Of a stretch of 7,017 nt of DNA, positions 1 to 6,006 are shown piece by piece. Position numbers and translations under genes: made by a program. The stretch lies in the NCBI GenBank assembly GCA_049282455.1, contig JBAPUB010000060.1, forward strand, positions 1 to 7,017, written 5' to 3'. The notes beneath the pieces are model-generated. The model searched no databases. It was not told the origin of the DNA and saw nothing but the letters and a program-made list of their open reading frames with translations. Position 1 is the first letter of the stretch, and the number at the start of each line of letters is the position of its first letter. Source of the stretch: JBAPUB01 sp049282455 (GTDB taxonomy: Bacteria > Actinomycetota > Actinomycetes > JAHEKZ01).

Positions 1-4
1 ACCT

Positions 5-1096
5 ATGACCGTCGACCTGCTGGCATTCCGCGAAGCGGTCGCCCGCCCCGACGAGGAGGTGGCAGCGGCCGCGGCCGACCGGCAGCTGCGCCTGACCAAG
101 CCCGCCGGGTCGTTGGGACGACTGGAGGATCTCGGCAGCTGGCTGGCCTCGGTGCAGGGCGAGTGCCCGCCGCGTCCGCTCGACCGGGCGAGAGTGATCG
201 TCTTCGCGGGCGACCACGGCGTGGCCCGAAGTGGGGTGTCCGCGTACCCGCCCGAGGTCACGGCGCAGATGGTCCGCAACTTCGTGAACGGCGGCGCCGC
301 CGTCAACGCACTGGCCAGGGTCAACGGTGCGAGCGTCCGCGTCGTCGACATGTCCGTCGATGACAACCTCGAGGGACTCCGCGATGAGGTCAGCCGCTAC
401 AAGGTGCGCCGCTCCAGCGGTGACATCAGCATCGGTCCGGCTCTCACGCGCGAAGAAGCAGAACAGGCGTTCCTGGCCGGCGTGGCCATCGCCGACGAGG
501 AGATCGACTCAGGTGCCGACGTGCTGCTCACCGGCGACATGGGGATCGGAAACACCACACCGGCCGCGGCCTTGACCGCGCTGCTCACCGGCAACGACGC
601 CGCGGCTGTCACGGGTCGTGGCACCGGCGTCGACGACCGGGCCTGGATGCGCAAGGCCGCTGCGGTCCGCGACGCCATGCGCCGTTCCAAGCCACACCTC
701 GCCGATCCCCTCGACCTTCTTGCGTCGTGCGGTGGCGCGGACTTTGCGGCGATGACCGGGTTCCTGCTTCGTACGGCGGCCAGACGCACCCCCGTGATCC
801 TCGACGGGGTCGTGTCCGGTGCATGCGCGTTGGCCGCACACCGTGTCGCCTTCCGTGCGTCCCTGTGGTGGCTGGCGGGGCACCGTTCGGTCGAACCCGC
901 ACACGCGCTCGCGCTGCGGAAGCTCCAGCTCGAGCCCATCGTCGACTACGGCCTGAGGCTCGGCGAGGGAACGGGTGCGCTGGTCGCCCTGCCCGTGCTC
1001 CGGGCCGCGCAGGCAACCTTGGCCGACATGGCCACGTTCGACACCGCCGGAGTGAGCGATCGCGAGGGGCCGAAGCGCACGTCGGACGTCGAATGA
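5..1096 (+). CDS. cobT: Nicotinate-nucleotide--dimethylbenzimidazole phosphoribosyltransferase
   Basis: CobT transfers phosphoribose from nicotinate mononucleotide to 5,6-dimethylbenzimidazole (or another base), giving alpha-ribazole 5'-phosphate for the lower ligand of cobalamin; it acts in the cytoplasm. The 363-residue product fits the usual family length of about 350. Visible family motifs are GDHGV (69-73), the NGGAAVNALA segment (96-105), GDMGIGNTT (177-185) and LGEGTG (319-324). E321 in the last motif corresponds to the catalytic glutamate of the family (Glu317 in the Salmonella enzyme, from memory). The middle motif has Asp178 where enterobacterial enzymes carry Glu; I believe this is common in actinobacteria. 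The ATG at position 5 is taken as the start because the protein begins in the usual place, but only four bases precede it, so its ribosome site cannot be seen. The stop overlaps the start of cobS by 4 bp (ATGA), which implies translational coupling. An upstream gene of the same operon may be cut off at the window edge. Confidence 0.97.
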   Translation: MTVDLLAFREAVARPDEEVAAAAADRQLRLTKPAGSLGRLEDLGSWLASVQGECPPRPLDRARVIVFAGDHGVARSGVSAYPPEVTAQMVRNFVNGGAAVNALARVNGASVRVVDMSVDDNLEGLRDEVSRYKVRRSSGDISIGPALTREEAEQAFLAGVAIADEEIDSGADVLLTGDMGIGNTTPAAALTALLTGNDAAAVTGRGTGVDDRAWMRKAAAVRDAMRRSKPHLADPLDLLASCGGADFAAMTGFLLRTAARRTPVILDGVVSGACALAAHRVAFRASLWWLAGHRSVEPAHALALRKLQLEPIVDYGLRLGEGTGALVALPVLRAAQATLADMATFDTAGVSDREGPKRTSDVE

Positions 1097-1875
1097 CCGA
1101 TGCGCTGCGACTCGCAGTCGGCACGCTCACCGCCTTCCCGGTGCCTGCGCCGCGCCACGTCGACCGCCGCACCGCTGGCCACGCGATGCTCGTGGCCCCG
1201 TTCGTCGGGTTGGTCCTCGGGCTGGTCGCCGAGTCGGCGGCACTCGCCGTGCGCTGGCTCGTGCCCGGTTGGGACGACCGCCTGCTCGTTGCGGTCGTCG
1301 CGGTGACGACGTTGGCCGTGCTCACCCGAGGGCTGCACCTGGACGGACTGGCCGACACGGCCGACGGCCTCGGGAGCGGTCGTCGTGGGCTCGCTGCTGT
1401 GGCCGTCATGCGACGCTCGGACATCGGCCCGTTCGGGGTGCTGACCCTGGTGCTGGTGCTGCTGGTCGACGTCGCCGCCCTGGACGTCGCGCTGCTGCGC
1501 GGACGAGGGACGGTGGCCCTGGTCGGCGGAGTCGTGGTCGCAAGGCTCGCGATCACGTGGGCGACCCGCTCGGGCGTCCCGGCCGCGAGCGACGACGGCC
1601 TGGGTGCCGCCGTCGCATCGACGGTTCGGCCGTGGCCGCTCGCCCTTGTCACCCTCGCCGTCGCTGCGTTCCTCACCGTGCTCGGCGTGTGGGAGGACGA
1701 CGTCACCAGGGCTTTCGTCGGTCAGGTGCTCGGGGCCGGGCTCGTCGGGATCGTGGTGAGCCAGCTGCTCGTCCGGCACGCGACCAGGCGCTTCGGCGGC
1801 ATCACCGGTGACGTACTCGGGGCGGCCACCGAGGTGGCCTTCCTGGGGTTCGTCTTCGTGGTCTGTATCCGCTGA
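1093..1875 (+). CDS. cobS: Adenosylcobinamide-GDP ribazoletransferase (cobalamin synthase)
   Basis: CobS is the integral membrane enzyme that joins adenosylcobinamide-GDP to alpha-ribazole (or its phosphate), releasing GMP and yielding adenosylcobalamin or its phosphate. The protein is 260 residues, normal for the family. Motifs seen are HLDGLADTADG (82-92), with the acidic residues expected to hold metal, MRRSDIGPFG (106-115) and FGGITGDVLGAATEV (234-248). Hydrophobic stretches near residues 31-53, 63-78, 112-135, 139-156, 183-199 and 209-227 fit a polytopic membrane protein. An open frame runs much further upstream inside cobT, but the ATG at 1093 gives the family's N-terminus (MTDALRLAVGTLTAFPVP) and overlaps the cobT stop by 4 bp, the classic coupled arrangement. 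There is no strong Shine-Dalgarno of its own. It is the last gene of the plus-strand run; a hairpin spans its stop codon. Confidence 0.96.
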   Translation: MTDALRLAVGTLTAFPVPAPRHVDRRTAGHAMLVAPFVGLVLGLVAESAALAVRWLVPGWDDRLLVAVVAVTTLAVLTRGLHLDGLADTADGLGSGRRGLAAVAVMRRSDIGPFGVLTLVLVLLVDVAALDVALLRGRGTVALVGGVVVARLAITWATRSGVPAASDDGLGAAVASTVRPWPLALVTLAVAAFLTVLGVWEDDVTRAFVGQVLGAGLVGIVVSQLLVRHATRRFGGITGDVLGAATEVAFLGFVFVVCIR

Positions 1876-1895
1876 CCAGCGTCCGTTGGTCAGCG
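1870..1895. terminator. Hairpin between convergent cobS and the GH18 gene, likely bidirectional terminator
   Basis: The inverted repeat CGCTGACCA (1870-1878) / TGGTCAGCG (1887-1895) is a perfect 9-bp stem. On the plus-strand RNA it can extend by a G-U and a C-G pair to a GUCC tetraloop. It contains the cobS stop codon (TGA 1873-1875) and ends 2 bases before the stop of the opposing gene (1898-1900). There is no T-tract on either side, as is often the case in high-GC actinobacteria. Position between two converging genes argues for a terminator in both directions; the function is inferred. Confidence 0.6.
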
Positions 1896-1897
1896 CC

Positions 1898-3148
1898 TCA
1901 CGGACCGGGCGTCGCTGCGTAGTGCCGCAGCACCGTCCAGGTGCCCTTCCGCTCCCCACCGATTGACCACAGCGCCACGGTGCCGAACCCATGGCGACGC
2001 AGCACGGCGAGCTTGGCCCATACCGACCGGGCGTCCTCGTACCAGACCGTTCGCTCCACCCGGCACGAGCGGGTGCCGCTGGAGAACCATCGGCGGTAGC
2101 TGTAGGTGTATCCGGCCACCGAGCGGACGTAGCCAGGTGTGACGTGGTGACTGGCCGCCAGGTCCACCAGCGACCGGGTCGAGCCGTAGGTCGGCGCCGT
2201 GGCCACCCGTGGGCAGGACCCTGACAGTCGCTTGACGAACCAGTTGTAGCCGTAGGTCGGCAGACCCAGCGACAGGCGTCTTCCGAAATGCGCTGAGGCA
2301 AAGCGGGCGACCGAGTCGACCCAGGTGATCGGAGCGATCGGACCCGGCCGGCCAGCCATGGTGCTGAAGTCGTAGGTCATCACGCGCGCTCGGTCGACGT
2401 TCGCGGCGATCGCGCCGTAGTCGAAGACCTCCCAGTTGCCGTCACGTGGGCTCGTGCGCGGCGGCAGCGCCACCGACAGCGACAGCGACTGGCTGTGCAG
2501 TGCCTGTCGAAGCTTTCCGAGGAAGACAGGGAACACTCGCTTCACCGTGGTCCGGTCGGCGCCGTTCGGCCCAACGTTCATCGACTCGAAGTCGATGTCG
2601 ATCCCGTCGGCGCCCGACAGCTGGGCCTTGGCCACCAGGTTGTCGATCAGACGACCACGACGCTGTCGGTCGGTGAGCAGGCGTGCCATCGAGGTGGCTC
2701 CCAGACCTTGGTCGTTGACCGTGAGGAAGACCGGAACCCCTTGGGCCTGCAGCGACGTGACGGCCTGGTTCAGGACCGTCAGCGACGGTTGGGACCCTGG
2801 CTGCTGCTCGACCACCGTCGATCGCCGAGTCGCCGAGTACCAGTAGAGGGACACGTCCCGGAACAGCGCCGCGTGGGCGAGCGTGGATGCGAGGCCGTCG
2901 TCCAGACGCCAGTAGGTGATCCAGCCCGAGGCCACCCGGCGGGGAGCCGTCGAGACCTGGGCCGTCGAGACCTGGGCCGTCGAGACCTGCGCCGACGCTC
3001 GGGTCGAGGCCTGGGCCGACGAGACGCCCACCACCGGCGCCGCGCACGTCAGCCCGACCAGGGTCAGGCCGACCGCGCCGATCGAGACTCTTCGCACGCA
3101 CGGTCGCACCCACGGTCGCACCCACGAGCGCACCGACTGCCCTGCCAT
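1898..3148 (-). CDS. Secreted glycoside hydrolase family 18-like protein (YaaH/chitinase-type)
   Basis: The 416-residue protein carries the GH18 signature DGIDIDFE at 181-188, with the full DxxDxDxE pattern and E188 as predicted acid catalyst. It also has MTYD (257-260), LGLPTYGYNW (294-303), VWYEDARS (368-375) and GTVALWSIGGE (389-399) near the C-terminus. This order resembles the YaaH/SleL branch of GH18, which includes peptidoglycan-acting glucosaminidases, so the substrate could be chitin-like or cell-wall glycan. A basic N-terminus, a hydrophobic stretch (21-42) and an AQA site ending at residue 47 indicate export; Arg19-Arg20 offers only a weak Tat-like motif. No lipobox fits Cys35. Residues 48-68 are a low-complexity linker with AQVST repeats. 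C312 and C362 may pair. The start is the ATG 17 bp after gcvT; several in-frame GTGs in the first 18 codons are possible alternatives, and the Shine-Dalgarno is weak (GGGAAG). Probably co-transcribed with gcvT. Confidence 0.9.
   Translation of the reverse strand: MAGQSVRSWVRPWVRPCVRRVSIGAVGLTLVGLTCAAPVVGVSSAQASTRASAQVSTAQVSTAQVSTAPRRVASGWITYWRLDDGLASTLAHAALFRDVSLYWYSATRRSTVVEQQPGSQPSLTVLNQAVTSLQAQGVPVFLTVNDQGLGATSMARLLTDRQRRGRLIDNLVAKAQLSGADGIDIDFESMNVGPNGADRTTVKRVFPVFLGKLRQALHSQSLSLSVALPPRTSPRDGNWEVFDYGAIAANVDRARVMTYDFSTMAGRPGPIAPITWVDSVARFASAHFGRRLSLGLPTYGYNWFVKRLSGSCPRVATAPTYGSTRSLVDLAASHHVTPGYVRSVAGYTYSYRRWFSSGTRSCRVERTVWYEDARSVWAKLAVLRRHGFGTVALWSIGGERKGTWTVLRHYAATPGP
2946..2990. repeat. 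Three tandem 15-bp repeats in the GH18 gene
   Basis: GCCGTCGAGACCTGG occurs at 2946-2960 and 2961-2975, and again at 2976-2990 with only the last base changed. Degenerate copies seem to continue to about 3020. Read on the minus strand the array encodes AQVST three times, in the linker between the signal peptide and the GH18 domain. The length keeps the frame, so copy number can change without breaking the gene. Confidence 0.95.
3099..3134. repeat. Three tandem 12-bp repeats in the signal-peptide coding region
   Basis: CACGGTCGCACC is present at 3099-3110 and 3111-3122, followed by a two-base variant (CACGAGCGCACC) at 3123-3134. On the minus strand these encode a basic, Trp-containing VRSW-VRPW-VRPC series at residues 6-17 of the GH18-like protein, upstream of the hydrophobic core. 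Each unit begins with GTG on the coding strand. Confidence 0.93.
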
Positions 3149-3165
3149 CTCGTGATCTTCCCAGC

Positions 3166-4266
3166 TCAGCGCGTCGACGGCTCGACGAACGGTGGCTGCA
3201 CCACCGCCATGGTGGACGGTCGTCCGCGTACGTCGACCTGGACCTGGTCACCGTCGACCACCGACGCGTCCAGCAGGGCGAGCCCGATGCCACATCGAAG
3301 CGTTGGTGAGAACGTGCCACTCGTCACCTCGCCCACCACCTCTCCGGAGGGCCGGGTCACGACCATGTGGGGGCGCGGGATCCCGCGGTCACCAGCCTTG
3401 ATCCCGCGAAGCAAGCGACTGGGTCCAGACTCCTTCTCCGCCAGCAGGGCGTCACGGCCTCCGAAGGCCGGCTTGGCCCACCCGACAGCCCAGCCCAAGC
3501 GGGCCTGGACCGCAGTGACCGTCGGGCTGAGGTCCTGGCCGTGCAGCGGGTAGCCCATCTCGGTACGCAGGGTGTCGCGGGCCCCGAGCCCGGACACGCG
3601 CAGCCCGAAAGCGCCTCCCGCCTCGACCAGGGAGTCCCACACTCTCGCGGTGTCGTTCCATCGGGGGAGAAGCTCGAACCCGAGCTCGCCGGTGTACCCG
3701 GTCCGGCACACCACAAGCGGGACGCCGTCGAGCTCAGCGTCGACGAACGCCATGTAGTCGTGGTCGGACGGCAGACCCAGTGTGTGCAGCACGTCCCTCG
3801 CTGCGGGCCCCTGCACGGCGAGAACACCCAAGTCCTCGTGCTCGTCAGCGACCGTCAGCTCGCGGGGTGCAGCGGCAGTCATCACGGCCAGCACGGCGGC
3901 CGTGTTCGCCGCATTGGGAACGAGGAACACCTCGTCGTCGCCGCGCAGGTAGACGATCAGGTCGTCGACCACTCCCCCGTTCTCGTTGCACAGCAACGAG
4001 TACTGGGCCTGGCCCGGGCTGATCCGCCGCAGGTCGTTGGTGAGCACCGAGTTCACGAAGTCAGACGCACCGGGACCCGTGACCCGCATCTTGCCCAGGT
4101 GGGACACGTCGAAGAGACCGACCGCGTCGCGCACGGCTGCGTGCTCCTTGAGCACGCCTCCACCCGGGTACTCGATCGGCATGAGCCAACCACCGAAGTC
4201 GGCCATCTTGGCCCCGAGCGCCTCGTGCCGGGACTGAAGTGGGGAGTGACGCAGCGGTGCGGTCAT
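3166..4266 (-). CDS. gcvT: Aminomethyltransferase (glycine cleavage system T-protein)
   Basis: GcvT takes the aminomethyl group from lipoylated H-protein and makes 5,10-methylenetetrahydrofolate and ammonia, the second step of glycine cleavage, in the cytoplasm. The 366-residue length is typical. Conserved segments include MADFGGWLMPIEY (21-33), LFDVSHLGKM (51-60), NGGVVDDLIVY (96-106) with the Asp pair at 101-102 that holds the catalytic aspartate, RTGYTGELGFEL (188-199), LGARDTLRTEMGYPLHG (227-243) and the C-terminal barrel motif TSGTFSP (315-321). No gcvH or gcvP is in the window, so the gene is detached from the rest of its system, which is common in actinobacteria. It is divergent from pepA and followed after 17 bp by the GH18-like gene. 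No Shine-Dalgarno is seen before the ATG, but a -10-like TAGGTT lies 6 nt upstream, which suggests a leaderless transcript. Confidence 0.97.
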   Translation of the reverse strand: MTAPLRHSPLQSRHEALGAKMADFGGWLMPIEYPGGGVLKEHAAVRDAVGLFDVSHLGKMRVTGPGASDFVNSVLTNDLRRISPGQAQYSLLCNENGGVVDDLIVYLRGDDEVFLVPNAANTAAVLAVMTAAAPRELTVADEHEDLGVLAVQGPAARDVLHTLGLPSDHDYMAFVDAELDGVPLVVCRTGYTGELGFELLPRWNDTARVWDSLVEAGGAFGLRVSGLGARDTLRTEMGYPLHGQDLSPTVTAVQARLGWAVGWAKPAFGGRDALLAEKESGPSRLLRGIKAGDRGIPRPHMVVTRPSGEVVGEVTSGTFSPTLRCGIGLALLDASVVDGDQVQVDVRGRPSTMAVVQPPFVEPSTR

Positions 4267-4272
4267 GACGCG

Positions 4273-4278
4273 AACCTA
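4273..4278 (-). promoter_or_regulatory. Candidate -10 element for a leaderless gcvT transcript
   Basis: On the minus strand TAGGTT fits the actinobacterial TANNNT -10 pattern. It is followed by exactly 6 nt and then the gcvT ATG, so transcription would begin at or next to the A of the start codon. No -35 resembling TTGACA sits at 16-18 nt, and no Shine-Dalgarno is present. Assignment rests on spacing and on the known frequency of leaderless genes in actinobacteria. Confidence 0.45.
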
Positions 4279-4325
4279 CTGCGATCCCTGTCGCCAGCCG
4301 TCGGGGGCCAGCCAGCGGCAAGACA

Positions 4326-4331
4326 TACGAT
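4326..4331 (+). promoter_or_regulatory. Candidate -10 element for pepA
   Basis: TACGAT matches TANNNT and would place the transcription start near 4338, giving a leader of about 25 nt that includes the pepA ribosome site. The expected -35 position is G-rich and does not match TTGACA, so support is weak. The element lies in the 96-bp region between divergent gcvT and pepA. Confidence 0.35.
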
Positions 4332-4351
4332 CGGCCCCTACGAACAACCAC

Positions 4352-4356
4352 GGAGG
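4352..4356 (+). promoter_or_regulatory. Shine-Dalgarno site that fixes the pepA start
   Basis: GGAGG ends 6 nt before the GTG at 4363. It decides the start, because the open frame continues upstream without a stop for nearly 1 kb through the antisense of gcvT. Confidence 0.85.
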
Positions 4357-4362
4357 TCACCG

Positions 4363-5847
4363 GTGACGTCGATCGCGCTCAGCTCCGCAAACCCCGCCAA
4401 GGCCAAGGTCGACGCCGTCGTCGTCGGTGTTCGCTCTGGCAGCCGCGGCATCCAGCTGGCCGACGGCGCGCAGCCGGTCGACGAGGCCTACGGCGGAACG
4501 CTGCGCAAGGCTCTCCAGGCGATGGGTGCGACCGGCAAGGCGAACGACCTGGTGAAGCTCCCCGCCGCCGGTTCGGTGGCCGCTGCGGTGATCGTGGCCG
4601 TCGGGATCGGCGCGGGTGACGACCTGGAGACGATTCGCCGGGCCAGTGGAGCGGCCGCCCGCGCCCTGGCCGGGTCCGGCACGGTCGCTTTGGCCCTTCC
4701 TGCAGGGTCGGCCGCCGAGGTCGATGCCGTCGCCGAAGGGGCGCTGTTCGGTTCCTACGCGTTCCGGACCTACCGCTCGTCCAGTGCAGCCGAGCACAAG
4801 GCGCCCGTGCAGTCCTTCGAGCTGTTCTCGCCCTCGGCGCGCACGAAAGCGGCGAAGGCCGCTCTGACTCGAGCCCAGGTCGTGGCCCGCTCGGTGCATC
4901 TGGTCCGAGACCTGGTGAACACCCCGCCGTCCGACCTTCGCCCGGCCGACCTCGCCGACGCCGCCAGCAAGGCTGCTCGCAGCGTCAAGCTCGACATCGA
5001 CGTCACCGACGACAAGGCCCTGCGCCGCGGCGGGTACGGAGGCCTGACGGCGGTCGGTCAAGGCTCGACGCACGGACCGCGCCTGGTCCGACTCTCCTAC
5101 CGCCACCCGAAGGCGACTCAAAGCATCGCGCTGGTTGGCAAGGGCATCACCTTCGATTCAGGCGGACTGTCGCTGAAGCCGGCCAACGCCATGGAGACCA
5201 TGAAGCTGGACATGGGCGGTGCCGCAGCGGTGCTCGGTGCGCTCGTGGCCGTCGCCCGGCTCAAACCCGCGGTGAACGTCACGGGATGGATGGCGATCGC
5301 CGAGAACATGCCGTCGGGGTCGGCGCAGCGGCCAGGCGACATCATCACCATCTACGGCGGCAAGACGGTGGAGGTGCGCAACACCGACGCCGAGGGCCGC
5401 CTGGTCCTGGCCGATGCCCTGGTTCGGGCGGCGGAGGAGGACCCGGACGTGATCGTCGACGTCGCGACGCTCACGGGCGCCCAGATGGTCGCGCTGGGGT
5501 CCCGCGTGTCGGGGATCATGGCCAACGACGAGGACCTGCGCGAGCAGGTCTTCGCCGTGTCGACGGAGGTCGGCGAGTCCATGTGGCCCATGCCCTTGCC
5601 CCCCGAGCTGCGCGCGTCGATCGACAGCCCCGTGGCCGACCTCGCGAACCTGGGTGACCGGTTCGGCGGCATGCTCACCGCCGGACTGTTCCTCAAGGAG
5701 TTCGTGCCCTCCGACACCCGGTGGGCGCACCTGGACATCGCCGGCCCCGCGTTCAACGAGGGCGAGCCGTACGGCTACACCCCCAAGGGGGGCACCGGAG
5801 TCGCGGTCCGCACCCTGGTGCGCCTGGTGGAGGAGCTGGGCCGCTGA
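4363..5847 (+). CDS. pepA: Leucyl aminopeptidase, M17 family (cytosol aminopeptidase)
   Basis: PepA is a two-metal aminopeptidase that removes N-terminal residues from peptides in the cytoplasm, typically as a hexamer; in E. coli it also binds DNA at cer and carAB, a role that cannot be assumed here. With the GTG start the protein has 494 residues, as usual. The catalytic domain shows GKGITFDSGGLSLKP (259-273), MKLDMGG (280-286) and NTDAEGR (340-346). The metal ligands K260, D265, D283, D342 and E344 and the catalytic K272 and R346 are all present, with the same relative spacing as the E. coli set (K270, D275, D293, D352, E354, K282, R356). The N-terminal macro-like domain covers roughly residues 1-150. 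The gene is divergent from gcvT with its own predicted promoter and ribosome site. In related actinobacteria I recall lpd/sucB following pepA; here a small secreted protein gene follows instead. Confidence 0.97.
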   Translation: MTSIALSSANPAKAKVDAVVVGVRSGSRGIQLADGAQPVDEAYGGTLRKALQAMGATGKANDLVKLPAAGSVAAAVIVAVGIGAGDDLETIRRASGAAARALAGSGTVALALPAGSAAEVDAVAEGALFGSYAFRTYRSSSAAEHKAPVQSFELFSPSARTKAAKAALTRAQVVARSVHLVRDLVNTPPSDLRPADLADAASKAARSVKLDIDVTDDKALRRGGYGGLTAVGQGSTHGPRLVRLSYRHPKATQSIALVGKGITFDSGGLSLKPANAMETMKLDMGGAAAVLGALVAVARLKPAVNVTGWMAIAENMPSGSAQRPGDIITIYGGKTVEVRNTDAEGRLVLADALVRAAEEDPDVIVDVATLTGAQMVALGSRVSGIMANDEDLREQVFAVSTEVGESMWPMPLPPELRASIDSPVADLANLGDRFGGMLTAGLFLKEFVPSDTRWAHLDIAGPAFNEGEPYGYTPKGGTGVAVRTLVRLVEELGR

Positions 5848-5956
5848 GGACCGCGTGCCCTTCCCCCGGCCGGCCGGACCAGACAATGATGTCCACCATG
5901 GTTCGATCGGGCTACGCTAGACGGGTGATAGGACTACACAAGCGGTAACGCGGTGA

Positions 5957-6004
5957 CTACCTTGGACGAAGACGGGTCGACATCCCGTCCCCGCTCGGAG
6001 GTAG
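5957..6004 (+). promoter_or_regulatory. Possible SD-sequestering leader structure
   Basis: CTACCTT (5957-5963) can pair with GAGGTAG (5998-6004), six Watson-Crick pairs plus one G-U, covering most of the Shine-Dalgarno GGAGG. Inside it lies the hairpin GACGGG (5971-5976) / CCCGTC (5984-5989). The two stems are nested and compatible. Another GACGGG at 5920-5925 could compete for the same CCCGTC. The pairing is visible in the sequence; a regulatory role is inference and no known riboswitch class was recognised. Confidence 0.35.
5997..6001 (+). promoter_or_regulatory. Shine-Dalgarno site that fixes the start of the secreted protein
   Basis: GGAGG ends 5 nt before the GTG at 6007. An alternative in-frame GTG at 5953 has no such site and would put 18 polar residues before the signal peptide, so 6007 is preferred. 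Confidence 0.8.
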
Positions 6005-6006
6005 CC

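Larger units (their letters stand above)
5848..6006 (+). promoter_or_regulatory. pepA-to-secreted-protein intergenic region with candidate promoter
   Basis: This 159-bp gap holds the 12-bp palindrome CCGGCCGGCCGG (5866-5877) shortly after the pepA stop, which is not a convincing terminator. TACGCT at 5913-5918 fits the actinobacterial -10 pattern and would give a leader of about 80 nt. The matching -35 (TGTCCA at 5890-5895, 17-bp spacing) is poor. The later part of the region can fold, as described separately. Confidence 0.35.

Noticed and set aside
1..60. Cobalamin riboswitch upstream of cobT
   Set aside because: Only four bases precede the gene in this window, so nothing can be seen.
609..1706. 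Minus-strand open frame of 365 codons opposite cobT and cobS
   Set aside because: Ser/Thr/Arg/Pro-rich translation without motifs; antisense shadow.
946..2301. Minus-strand open frame of 451 codons across cobT, cobS and the GH18 gene
   Set aside because: It overlaps three well-supported genes, its composition is Arg/His/Gln/Pro-rich low complexity, and it is explained by high GC content.
3010..3060. Lipoprotein signal at Cys35 of the GH18-like protein
   Set aside because: The residues before the Cys (G-L-T) do not fit a lipobox; an AQA cleavage site follows at residue 47.
2495..3553. Plus-strand open frame opposite the GH18 and gcvT genes
   Set aside because: Spans two real genes on the other strand and has no domain character.
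3367..4362. Long open frame in line with pepA running back through gcvT on the opposite strand
   Set aside because: It is antisense to the clear gcvT gene, has no family motifs, and pepA has its own ribosome site at 4352-4356.
5866..5877. CCGGCCGGCCGG palindrome after pepA as a terminator
   Set aside because: It is a simple GC run that can form only short 4-bp stems, with no T-tract.
5953..6006. Earlier GTG start for the secreted protein
   Set aside because: No Shine-Dalgarno, adds polar residues before a normal signal peptide, and GTG 6007 has GGAGG at the right distance.
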